64,000 nucleotides of DNA, from the NCBI GenBank assembly GCA_036785705.1, contig JAWUZG010000357.1, positions 682,001 through 746,000 of the forward strand, in the 5' to 3' direction. A model generated the notes under the pieces. It was given only the letters and a program-made list of their open reading frames with translations. It was not told the origin of the DNA and made no database searches. The first letter of the stretch is position 1. Every line of letters begins with the position of its first letter. The position numbers and the translations under genes are program-made. The stretch comes from Acanthornis magna. Taxonomy: Eukaryota; Chordata; Aves; Passeriformes; Acanthizidae. This document shows, piece after piece, positions 10,901-60,399 of the stretch.

Positions 10901-13900
10901 ATCTGTGCCCGTGGGTGTCCCCAGGTGATCCCGAGTGACCATGAGTGTCCATATGAGTGACCCAGGGGTGTCCCCAGGTGACCCGTGGGTGTCCCCAGGT
11001 GACCCATGGGTGGCCCCAGGTGGCCCCAAGTGACCTGTGGGTGTCCATGGGTGACCTGTGGCTGTCCCCAGGCGCCCCACGGGTGTCCATGGGTGCCTGT
11101 GGGTGTCCCTGTGTGACTCCGAGTGACCACGGGTGACTTCTGGGTGAGCCGTGGGTGTCCCTGGGTGCCTGTGGGTGACCCGTGGGTGCTCCCACGTGAC
11201 CCGCGGGTGACCCGTGGGTGCCCTGTGATGACTCCTGTCTCTTCCTCCTGTCTCTCCCTGTCTGTCCTGTGTCCCCCTGTCTGTCCCCCCCTCTCCTCCC
11301 TGTCTGTCCCGTGTATCTCGTGTCTGTCCCGTGTCTGTCCCGTGTCTATCCGGTGTCCCGCTGTCTGTCACGCTGTCTGTCCCGTGTCTGTCCCCCTGTC
11401 CCCCCGCTGTCCCGCTGTCTGTCCCGGTGTGTCCCGTGTCTGTCCCGCTGTCCCGTGTCTGTCCCGTGTCTGTCCCGTGTCTGTCCCCCTGTCCCCCCGC
11501 TGTCCCGCTGTCTATCCCGGTGTCTCCCGTGTCTATCCCGTGTCCCGCTGTCTATCCCGGTGTCTCCCGTGTCTGTCCCGTGTCCCGCTGTCTGTCCCGC
11601 TGTCTGTCCCGCTGTCCCGTGTCTATCCCGTGTCCCGTGTCTGTCCCCCTGTCCCCCCGCTGTCCCGCTGTCTGTCCCGCTGTCCCCCCGCTGTCCCGCT
11701 GTGTGTCCCGGTGTCTCCCGTGTCTGTCCCGCTGTCCCTTGTCTATCCGCTGTCCCGCTGTCTGTCCCGCTGTCTGTCCCGCTGTCTGTCCCGTGTCTGT
11801 CCCCCCGCTGTCCCGCTGTCTGTCCCGCTGTCCCACGCCGTGCGTTCCCACTGCGCAGGCGCGGGCTCCGCGCAGGCGCTGTTGCTGTCGGCAGGGGGCG
11901 CCGTTCACCGCCTGGCGGACGGGCTCGCGCTCGGCTCCGCCTTCGCCACTTCCGGGAGCGCCGGGGCCGCCGCGGGGGCGGGGCTTGTGCTGCACGAGCT
12001 GCCGCGAGCCTTCGGTGAGGGGCGGGGCCTCTGGTATGGGGGCGGGGCCTCGGGGATGGGGCGGGGCTTGTGCTGCACGAGCTGCCGCGAGCCTTCGGTG
12101 AGGGGCGGGGCCTCGGGAAAGGGGCGGGGCCTCGGGCATGGGGGCGGGGCCTCGGGTATGGGGCGGGGCTTGTGCTGCACGAGCTGCCGCGAGCCTTCGG
12201 TGGGGGGCGGGGCCTCGGGCACGGGGGGCGGGGCCTATGGTATGGGGGCGGGACCTCGGGTACGGGGGCGGAGCCTCGGGTATGGGGGCGGGGCCTCGGG
12301 TATGGGGCGGGGCTTGTGCTGCACGAGCTGCCGAGAGCCTTCGGTGAGGGGCGTGGCCTCGGGAATGGGGGCGTGGCCTCGGGGAAGGGGCGGGGCTTCC
12401 CTGATGGAGGCGTGGTCGTGTAGTGGGAGTGGCTTATGTAATGGGGCGTGGCTTGGGCTTGGGGCGGGGCCTGGGAGCAGCGGGGGCTGGGGGGGACAAA
12501 ATGGGGGAAGGGTCCCGAGGATGCCGGGGAGTCTGAGGTGGGGGGGGCGCGGTTTGGGGGCGCGAGGGTCAGAGGGTCCCATCCGGGGGTGCTCGGGGGT
12601 CTCAGTCCCTCTGTCCCCACCCAGTGACGCGCTGGGGCTGTTGCGGGGTTTGGGGGTCTCGGGGGTCTCAGTATCTGTGTCCCCCCCCAGGTGACGCGCT
12701 GGGGCTGTGGCAGGGTTTGGGGGTGGCTCGGGGGTCTCAGTCCCTGTGTCCCCACCCAGTGACGCGCTGGGGCTGTCCCGGGGTTTGGGGGTCTCGGGGG
12801 TCTCAGTGTCTGTGTCCTCCCCGCAGGTGACGCGCTGGTGCTGTCGCAGTCCGGCGTGGGGACCCGGCGGATGGTGGCCCTGGCGGCGGCGGGGGCGCTG
12901 CCGGTGGTCCCGGGGGTCGTGGTGGGGCTGGCGCTGGGGGCCGCCCCCGCCGCCCGCTCCTGGCTCGGGGCCCTGGGCGGGGGATTCCTGCTGCACCTGG
13001 CGCTGTGCCACATGGTGAGGGACATGGGGACATTGGGGACATGGGGGACACGGGGGGACATGGGGGACATTGGGGACATGGGGGACACGGGGGGACATTG
13101 GGGACATTGGGGTCTGGGGGCTTCCTGCTGCACTTGGTGCTGTGCCACATGGTGAGGGACATGGGGACATTGGGGACATGGGGGACACGGGGGAACATTG
13201 GGGACATGGGGGACATTGGGGGACATTGGGGACATTGGGGACACGAGGGGACATTGGGGACATTGGGGTCTGGGGGCTTCCTGCTGCACCTGGGACTGTG
13301 CCACATGGTGAGGGACATGGGGACATGGGGGACATTGGAGACACTGGGGACACGAGGGGACATGGGGGACATTGGGGACATTGGAGTCTGGGGGCTTCCT
13401 GCTGCACCTGGCGCTGTGCCACATGGTGAGGGACATGGGGACATGGGGGACACGAGGGGACATTGGGGACACGAGGGGACATTGGGGACATGGGGGACAC
13501 GAGGGGACATTGGGGACATTGGGGTCTGGGGGCTTCCTGCTGCACCTGGCGCTGTGCCACATGGTGGGGGACATTGGGGACATTGCTCTGCCAGCTGTGC
13601 CAGGTGTGCCACACCTGCCGTGCCACATTCCATGTGTGCAATCCTGTGTAGTCCCCCCGCGCCCCCCACACCCCACAGGTGTCCCCAGGTGACCCCCAGG
13701 TGTCCTGCAGGTATCCGTAGGTACTCTCAGGTGTCCCCCAGGTGACCCCAGGTGTCCTGCAGGTACCCGTAGGTACTCTCAGGTGTCCCCCAGGTGACCC
13801 CAGGTGACCCCCGGTGTCCCCCAGGTGGCCCCCAAGTGTTCCCCAGGAGATCCCAGGTGTCCCCAGGTGTCCCCCAGGTGATCCCAGGTGACCCCAGCTT

Positions 13901-14675
13901 ACCCCCAGGTGCCCCCAGGTGTCCCGCAGGTGTTCCCAGGTTCCCCCAGGTGACCCCCAGGTGCCCCGCAGGTATCCATAGGTACTCTCAGGTGACCCTA
14001 GGTGTCCCCTAGGTGACCCCCAGGTGCCCCCAGGTGTCCCGCAGGTATCCATAGGTACTCTCAGGTGACCCTAGGTGACCCCCAGGTGCCCCCAGGTGTC
14101 CCGCAGGTATCCGTAGGCACTCTCAGGTGTCCCACAGGTGTCCCCCAGGTGTCCCGCAGGTGTCCCGCAGATACCCATAGGTATTCTCAGGTGTCCCCAG
14201 GTGCCCCCAGGTATTCCGCAGGTGTCCTGCAGGTACCCGTAGGTACTCTCAGGTGCCCCACAGGTGTCCCCCAGGTGTCCCGCAGGTGTCCCGCAGATAC
14301 CCATAGGTATTCTCAGGTGTCCCCAGGTGCCCCCAGGTATTCCGCAGGTGTCCTGCAGGTACCCGTAGGTACTCTCAGGTGCCCCCCAGGTGACCCCCGC
14401 TGTCCCCCAGGTGTCCCCCAGGTGACCCCAGGTGACCCCCGGTGTCCCGCAGGTGTCCTGCAGGTGTCCCCAGGTGACCCCAGGTGCCCCCAGGTGTCCC
14501 CCAGGTGCCCCCCAGGTGTCCCCAGGTGACCCCCGGTGTCCCGCAGGTGCCGGCCATGCTGTCCGTGCGGAGCGGGAGCCCCTGGGCGCTGCTGGCGCTG
14601 CAGAGCGCGGGGCTGCTCGGGGGCTGGGGGCTGCTGCTGCTGCTGGCGCTGGGCGAGGAGGGGGGGGCGCACTGA
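5844..14675 (+). CDS. SLC39A4: SLC39A4 (ZIP4) zinc transporter gene, 9 coding exons
   Basis: Joining the nine exons listed below gives 2,046 coding bases (681 residues plus stop) with matching phases at every junction. Human ZIP4 has 647 residues. ZIP4 is a plasma-membrane Zn2+ importer of the LIV-1 ZIP subfamily. Visible in order: signal peptide 1-17; cysteine-bearing ectodomain (C64, C69, C72); Asp-rich tract 117-152; the ACVD segment at 217; a Gly-Asp-rich stretch with three N-glycosylation sequons; TM1 at about 376-396 followed by nine cysteines at three-residue spacing; [10 protein letters not shown] ending at 453; a TM segment in exon 5; TM4 with H541-R542-L-A-D545; TM5 with H570-E571-L-P-R574-A575-F-G-D578; and a C-terminal LLGGW helix. 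Followed on the same strand by CPSF1. Odd: canonical HNxxD and HExPHExGD residues are partly replaced. Identity as ZIP4 rests on the ectodomain CPxEPCGxC match, the RY-start exon before TM1 and synteny; splice choices inside exon 3 are least certain. Confidence 0.85.
6057..6582. repeat. SLC39A4 intron 1, GTGCCACC-rich simple repeats
   Basis: It opens with a (GCGACA)n run at 6071-6105. From 6215 to 6490 it is a degenerate array of TGTGTGCCACCTGTGCCA units, then a triple TCCCTCCCTG run before the acceptor. Nothing coding is seen. Confidence 0.8.
6583..7017 (+). CDS. SLC39A4: SLC39A4 exon 2: ectodomain with Asp-rich repeat
   Basis: Residues 72-216, phase 0 at both ends. [12 protein letters not shown] continues the conserved cysteine segment, and [18 protein letters not shown] aligns with the LEARYVARLSAAAVLYL helix of human ZIP4. 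Between them and the exon end lies an Asp-rich tract (117-152) encoded by (GGGGACAGCGAY)n, then a DVT/NVT repeat with one N-glycosylation sequon. Both tracts resemble the local intronic minisatellites, so they look like repeats captured by the coding frame. Confidence 0.85.
7018..7433. repeat. SLC39A4 intron 2, GTGACACAGTGCCCTGAGG minisatellite
   Basis: A 19-bp unit, GTGACACAGTGCCCTGAGG and variants, repeats about 11 times from 7195 to 7425. It is preceded by GGGGACA-rich sequence. The exon 3 acceptor (GGCTGTCACAG) lies at its edge. Confidence 0.9.
7434..7905 (+). CDS. SLC39A4: SLC39A4 exon 3: ACVD segment and GDS/GDT-rich stalk
   Basis: Residues 217-373, ending in phase 1. It begins [14 protein letters not shown], matching the ACVD exon start of human ZIP4, and is conserved to about GHRLCP. 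The remaining 110 residues are Gly-Asp-Ser/Thr-rich and His-spotted, encoded by GGGGACA-type repeats, and close with three N-glycosylation sequons (NVT, NST, NTT). The second helical part of the human ectodomain is not recognisable. This may be a true replacement, or several exons and introns read through because the repeat is open; several internal GT and AG pairs could be used. Confidence 0.6.
7906..8275. repeat. SLC39A4 intron 3: (GGGACA)n and one decoy of the exon 4 start
   Basis: 7915-8145 is a nearly pure (GGGACA)n array. A decoy of the exon 4 edge begins at 8202: CGCAG|GGTACGTGCTGGGG, with the first 30 or so exon bases repeated before the true acceptor at 8275. The decoy then runs into CCCTGTCC repeat. 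Confidence 0.85.
8276..8514 (+). CDS. SLC39A4: SLC39A4 exon 4: TM1, Cys-X-X repeat, TM2
   Basis: Residues 374-453, phase 1 in and 0 out. [20 protein letters not shown] is TM1, matching human RYLYGSLATLLICL. It is followed by nine cysteines at exactly three-residue spacing (C398-C422), encoded by a 9-bp CGCTGTCCC repeat; human ZIP4 has only a CTGC here. The exon ends [14 protein letters not shown], the conserved GDAxLHL end of TM2. Confidence 0.85.
8515..9471. repeat. SLC39A4 intron 4, GGGGACACGG minisatellite
   Basis: Some 950 bp of GGGGACACGGGGGGGACACT units with embedded GAGGAAACGGAGGGACACGG variants. Blocks of about 240 bp (for example 8570-8800, 8810-9040 and 9050 onward) recur as a higher-order repeat. 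The + strand is very G-rich, so the transcript could form G-quadruplexes. Confidence 0.9.
9472..9624 (+). CDS. SLC39A4: SLC39A4 exon 5: TM3 segment
   Basis: Residues 454-504, phase 0 both sides. [10 protein letters not shown] matches VLGLHTHSEE of human ZIP4, and [20 protein letters not shown] matches its TM3 ([20 protein letters not shown]). The donor is GAG|GTGGGG. Confidence 0.9.
9625..9884. other. SLC39A4 intron 5
   Basis: A short G-rich intron of 260 bp. A GGGGACAC run at its start grades into non-repeated G-rich sequence, and a 12-base C tract precedes the acceptor CCCGCAG. No other feature is seen. Confidence 0.7.
9885..9945 (+). CDS. SLC39A4: SLC39A4 exon 6: short cytosolic loop
   Basis: Residues 505-524 plus one base. 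The product [20 protein letters not shown] is far shorter than the histidine-rich intracellular loop between TM3 and TM4 of mammalian ZIP4 and contains one histidine. The phase (0 in, 1 out) is needed to join exon 7. Conservation is weak; the exon is supported mainly by position, splice sites and phase. Confidence 0.6.
10067..10104 (-). pseudogene. tRNA-Arg(CCG) 3'-half fragment (duplicated)
   Basis: This 38-bp segment repeats the T arm and 3' acceptor strand of the tRNA gene at 10278-10350 and lacks the anticodon and D arms. The copied block extends to the flank: both copies share CCACCCCACCACCCC, a TAAAAGGGGGCGGGG spacer and the TTTT terminator (minus strand). It therefore arose by local DNA duplication together with the neighbouring minisatellite, not by retroposition. 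Confidence 0.85.
10278..10350 (-). tRNA. tRNA-Arg, anticodon CCG
   Basis: A complete 73-nt cloverleaf on the minus strand. The acceptor stem is GGCCCAG pairing with CTGGGTC (one G-U at position 2), with discriminator G. The D arm is GCCT/AGGC; the anticodon stem is TCAGC/GCTGG (one G-U) with loop CTCCGGA, anticodon CCG; and the T loop is TTCGAGT within box B, GGTTCGAGTCC. Box A reads TGGCCTAATGG. A TTTT pol III terminator lies 12 nt past the 3' end (10263-10266 on the minus strand). No intron; the sequence closely resembles the human tRNA-Arg-CCG family. It sits antisense in SLC39A4 intron 6. Confidence 0.95.
11859..12014 (+). CDS. SLC39A4: SLC39A4 exon 7: TM4 and TM5 metal-transport helices
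   Basis: Residues 525-576, phase 1 to 1. [18 protein letters not shown] corresponds to the family signature GDAVHNFADGLAVGAAF, and [11 protein letters not shown] with the next exon's D to CHELPHELGD. Metal-site positions retained: H541, D545, H570, E571. Changed: Asn to Arg542, the second TM5 His to Arg574 and Glu to Ala575. The 5' end (acceptor GCGCAG at 11858) is chosen by phase; alternatives at 11874 and 11893 exist. Confidence 0.8.
12015..12440 (+). repeat. Array of SLC39A4 exon 7 3' edge (three decoys with donors)
   Basis: After the true exon end, the exon's last 40 or so bases (GGGGCTTGTGCTGCACGAGC onward to GCCTTCG) plus the GT donor recur, ending at 12097, 12199 and 12343. Spacers are GGGGCGGGGCCTCGGGTATG repeats. 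Each decoy still encodes [10 protein letters not shown] or LVLHELPESF followed by a GTGAGG or GTGGGG donor. Confidence 0.95.
12615..12826 (+). repeat. Array of SLC39A4 exon 8 5' edge (three decoys with acceptors)
   Basis: A unit of about 68 bp, CCCAGGTGACGCGCTGGGGC followed by GGTTTGGGGGTCTC repeat, occurs three times before the true exon 8 acceptor. It copies the CAG|GTGACGCGCTGG exon start. Intron 7 is thus made of exon 7 edges on its left and exon 8 edges on its right. Confidence 0.9.
12827..13014 (+). CDS. SLC39A4: SLC39A4 exon 8: TM6 and TM7 region
   Basis: Residues 577-639, phase 1 in and 0 out. It begins [20 protein letters not shown], matching [20 protein letters not shown] of human ZIP4; the leading GD closes the TM5 signature. 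[13 protein letters not shown] matches ATGLFLYVALCDM. The donor is ATG|GTGAGG. Confidence 0.9.
13015..13670 (+). repeat. Array of SLC39A4 exon 8 3' edge (four decoys with donors)
   Basis: GGGGCTTCCTGCTGCACCTG...CACATG followed by GTGAGGGACA recurs at about 13114-13152, 13270-13308, 13389-13427 and 13528-13566. The decoys are separated by GGGGACATTGGGGACATGGG minisatellite. They still encode [13 protein letters not shown] or close variants; the last copy has donor GTGGGG. Confidence 0.95.
13671..14546. repeat. SLC39A4 intron 8 right half: CAGGTGACCC / CCGCAGGT array
   Basis: Tandem CCCCAGGTGACCCCAGGTGT units with interspersed TGTCCCGCAGGTATCC and GTAGGTACTCTCAGGTG variants; a 118-bp block at about 14110-14240 recurs at 14228-14360. 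The true exon 9 acceptor is CCCGCAG|GTGCC, and CCGCAG|GTG occurs many times in the array, so the acceptor itself seems to have seeded the repeat. Confidence 0.85.
14547..14675 (+). CDS. SLC39A4: SLC39A4 exon 9: last helix and stop
   Basis: Residues 640-681 and TGA at 14673-14675. [20 protein letters not shown] matches [20 protein letters not shown], and [14 protein letters not shown] matches GLLGGWTVLLLLSL of human ZIP4. The tail is GEEGGAH. This exon is among the strongest evidence for ZIP4 identity. Confidence 0.92.
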   Translation: MPAMLSVRSGSPWALLALQSAGLLGGWGLLLLLALGEEGGAH

Positions 14676-14719
14676 CCCCCCCACACCGGCACCCCCCCCG
14701 ACATCGGGATCGCCGGGAA

Positions 14720-16580
14720 TCAGCACCTGGAACGCACCTGGACACGCCTGGACACACCTGGACACACCTGGGACACACCTGGAACACACCTGGAACACAC
14801 CTGGAACACACCTGGACACACCAGAACACACCAGAACACACCGGGACACACTGGAACACAGCTGGGCACACCTGGAACGCACCTGGACACACCTGGAACG
14901 CACCTGGACACACGGGGACACACCTGGACACACCTGGAACACACCAGAACACACCAGAACACACCGGGACACACTGGAACACAGCTGGGCACACCTGGAA
15001 CGCACCTGGACACACCTGGAACGCACCTGGACACACCTGGACACACCTGGAACACACCTGGAACACACCTGGACACACCGGAACACACCAGAACACACCG
15101 GGACACACCTGGAACACAGCTGGGCACACCTGGGACACAGCTGGACACACCGGGACATACCTGGACACACCGGGACATACCTGGACACACCTGGAACACA
15201 CCTGGAACACACCTGGAACACAGCTGGACACAGCTGGACACACCTGGGACACACCTGGACACACCTGGAACACACCAGAACACACCAGAACACACCGGGA
15301 CACACTGGAACACAGCTGGGCACACCTGGGACACAGCTGGACACAGCTGGACACACCTGGAACACACCTGGTCACACCTGAACACACCTGGGACACACCT
15401 GGACACACCTGGACACACCTGGAACACACCAGAACACGCCTGGACACACCTGGGACACACCTGGACACACCTGGACACACCTGGAACACACCAGAACACA
15501 CCTGGAACACACCTGGGCACACCTGGGACACACCTGGACACACCAGAACACACCTGGACACACCTGGACACACTGGGACACAGCTGGAACACACCAGAAC
15601 ACACCGGGACACACCGGGACACACCTGGAACACACCAGAACACACCAGAACACACCGGGACACACTGGAACACAGCTGGGCACACCTGGGACACAGCTGG
15701 ACACAGCTGGACACACCTGGAACACACCTGGTCACACCTGAACACACCTGGACACACCTGGACACACCTGGGACACAGCTGGACACACCGGGACATACCT
15801 GGACACACCTGGACACACCTGGAACACACCTGGAGCACACTTGGGCACACCTGGAACATACCTAGCACACACCTGGACACACCTGGACACACCTGGACAC
15901 ACCTGGAACACAGCTGGACACAGCTGGACACACCTGGGACACACCTGGACACACCTGGAACACACCAGAACACACCAGAACACACCGGGACACACTGGAA
16001 CACAGCTGGGCACACCTGGGACACAGCTGGACACAGCTGGACACACCTGGAACACACCTGGTCACACTTGAACACACCTGGACACACCTGGACACACCTG
16101 GAACACACCTGGACACACCTGGACACACCTGGACACGCCTGGACACACCTGGGACACACCTGGACACACCTGGACACACCTGGAACACACCTGGGCACAC
16201 CTGGGACACACCAGAACACACCTGGGCACACCTGGAATGCACCTGGAGCACACTTGGGCACACCTGGAACATACCTAGCACACACCTGGACACACCTGGA
16301 CACACCAGAACACAGCTGGACACACCTGGACACACCTGGGCACACCTGGGAACATCTGGGACACACCTGGGACACAGCTGGGGACATCTGGGACACACCT
16401 GGGACACAGCTGGGCACACCTGGGACACACCTGGACACACCAGAACACACCTGGACACACCTGGACACACTGGGACACAGCTGGAACACACCAGAACACA
16501 CCGGGGCACACCGGGACACACTGGAACACACCTGGAACACAGCTGGACACACCTGGACACACCTGGACACACCTGCAGGG
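14720..16580 (+). repeat. (ACACACCTGG)n minisatellite in the SLC39A4 3' UTR
   Basis: Almost 1.9 kb of 10-12-bp ACACACCTGG units with AACACACCAG and ACAGCTGG variants, and longer blocks repeated (14815-14935 reappears at 14940-15060, 15285-15375, 15640-15730 and 15955-16045). It lies between the stop codon and AATAAA, so it should be transcribed into the mature mRNA unless spliced out. Confidence 0.9.
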
Positions 16581-16607
16581 GTCACCCCCCGGGGTGGGAA
16601 TGGCGGC

Positions 16608-16613
16608 AATAAA
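16608..16613 (+). promoter_or_regulatory. SLC39A4: Polyadenylation signal AATAAA of SLC39A4
   Basis: The first canonical AATAAA after the SLC39A4 stop, directly past the 3' UTR minisatellite. It is followed within about 35 bases by G-rich GGGATTTGGGGGG sequence, a plausible downstream element. Confidence 0.75.
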
Positions 16614-16639
16614 GGCGGAGACGGAGCTGGAATCCTGGA

Positions 16640-17300
16640 CTGGGATTTGGGGGGCACTGGGGGGGCACTGGGGGGGCAGGAGGGGCCCATAGGGGCTGGG
16701 GGGGCACCCTTGGGGGGTGTGTGGACCTTATGGGGTGCAGACCCTTTTTGGGGGGGGGTTTGGGACCCCTTCAGGTCCTCCTGTGGGGTGCAGACCCTTT
16801 TTGGGGGGGTCCGGGGCCCCTATAAGGTGTGAGACCCCTATGGGGTGCAGGGTCCCTATGGGGTGCAGGGACCCTATGGGGTGCGGCCCCTTTTAGGGGG
16901 TCTGGGGCCCCTATAAGGTGTGAGACCCCTATGGGGTGCAGACCCTTTTTTGGGGGTCCGGGACCCCTATAAGGTGTGAGACCCCTATGGGGTGTGGCCC
17001 TTTTCAGGGGGTCTGGGGTCCCTATAAGGTGTGAGACCCCCATGGGGTGCGGCCCTTTTCAGGGGGTCCGGGGCCCCTATAAGGTGTGAGACCCCTATGG
17101 GGTGCGGCCCTTTTTGGGGGGTCTGGGGTCCCTATAAGGTGTGAGACCCTATGGGGTGCGGCCCCTTTTTTGGGGTCGTACACAGTCCCTATGGGGTACA
17201 GCCCCCTCTAAACCCCCCTAGGGTATGTAGCCCCTTTTTTGGGGTGGGGGGGCAGGACCCCTATAAGATATGGGACCGCTATGGGGTGCAACCCCTTTTT
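16640..17300. repeat. Intergenic minisatellite between SLC39A4 and CPSF1, about 55-65-bp unit
   Basis: About ten copies of a unit containing CCCCTATAAGGTGTGAGACC, CCTATGGGGTGCGGCCC and TTTTTGGGGGGTC. The TATAAG inside each unit resembles a TATA box but recurs in every copy and has no gene context. Confidence 0.9.
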
Positions 17301-17539
17301 TGTGGGGTCCGGGGTCTCTGTGGGGTGCAGCTCAATTTGAGGGGCACCAGGACCCCTCCGGACCCCTCCGCCATGGGGTGCGACCCCTTTTGGGAGTTTC
17401 CAGGACCCCACTATCCCCCCAAATCCCCCCGGAGGGTCGGTGGGTGGTTTGGGGGAGGGGAGATTCCTCCGGGGGTCGCGGGTTCGAGTCCCGCTCTCCC
17501 TGGAGGACCCAGCGTCTCTATGGTCGGGGCCGGAGCGGC

Positions 17540-17637
17540 CCCACGAGCGCCGCTCTGGCTCCACTTCCGGTCCGACTTCCGGTGTCTCTGTGGCGGCGGC
17601 GGCGGCGGCGGGAACGGGCCGCGCTCGCGTGGGAGCG
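17540..17637 (+). promoter_or_regulatory. CPSF1: CPSF1 core promoter and probable non-coding exon 1
   Basis: Two ETS-type ACTTCCGG sites at 17563-17570 and 17575-17582, a pyrimidine-rich TGTCTCTG start-like element, then (GGC)n. This is the usual TATA-less layout of a housekeeping gene. A strong donor, GGAGCG|GTGAGG, ends the probable 5' UTR exon at 17637. Exact start unknown. Confidence 0.65.
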
Positions 17638-18286
17638 GTGAGGAGGGACGCGAGTTTCGGGGGGATTTGGGGGATTTTGGGGGGTTTTGAGGGGTTTTGG
17701 AGGATGGGGAGGACCGGAGGGGGAAGTTTGAGGGGTCTGTAGGAATGGAGGGGGCGGCGGAGGGAGATGAGGGAGCGGGGGTAGGTTGGGGGTGTGAGGG
17801 GAGATTTGGGGGGTCCGTGAGGGGAGGGTGGGGGGGCCTTTGGAAGGGTACTTTGGGGGGAGGTCTGAGGGGTTTTTTGGGGGCTCGAGAGGTTCATGGG
17901 GGGGTAATTGGGGTTGAGGGGGTTTGAGGGGAGATTTGGGGGCTCCATGAAGGGGGAGACTTGGGAGGGGCTTTGGGGGAGGGGCGAGGGGTTCATGAGG
18001 GGGGAGATGTGCGGGTGGGGAGCTCTGGGGAGGCTGAGGGGAAATTTGGGGTGTCCACGATGGGAAATGGGGGGGGACTGAGGGGTCCTTTGAGGAGCTC
18101 GAGGGCTCCGGGGTGGGAGCGTGGGGCTGGAGAGACTTCGGGGGTTATGTCATGCTCCCCCACTTTTTTGGGGCAATTCCTCCCCTTTTTGGATATTTCC
18201 CTCCTTTTTTGTGCTGATTTTTCCGATATTTTGAGGTTTTTTGCTTTATTTTCTCTCTCTAATCCCCCCTTTCTCTCTCTCTCCAG
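17638..18286. other. CPSF1 intron 1
   Basis: A G-rich intron with degenerate GGGGAGATTTGGGGG repeats to about 18090, then an unusually T-rich 150 bp (18150-18285) ending in a (CT)n polypyrimidine tract and CTCCAG. No gene is seen within it. Confidence 0.6.
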
Positions 18287-18334
18287 CCCCCGCGCTGTGC
18301 CCCCCAGGAGGATTTGGGGTTTTTTTGGGGGGCC

Positions 18335-60399
<42,065 letters not shown>

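Larger units (their letters stand above)
9946..11858. repeat. SLC39A4 intron 6 minisatellites
   Basis: Three arrays apart from the tRNA gene. 9955-10240 is CCCCAAAACTCCCCAAATTC-type repeat. 10385-11220 is a GGTGTCCCCAGGTGACCC / GAGTGACCATGGGTGTCC array of roughly 30-bp and longer units. 11230-11850 is CTGTCTGTCCCGCTGTCCC repeat, pyrimidine-rich up to the exon 7 acceptor. Confidence 0.85.

Noticed and set aside
14071..16690. Minus-strand Cys-Val-Pro-Gly repeat frames resembling a cysteine-rich structural protein
   Set aside because: They are the complement of the ACACACCTGG 3' UTR minisatellite, with no gene-like ends.
16800..17150. Repeated CTATAAGG elements as TATA-box promoters
   Set aside because: They recur in every unit of an intergenic minisatellite and no start site or exon follows.
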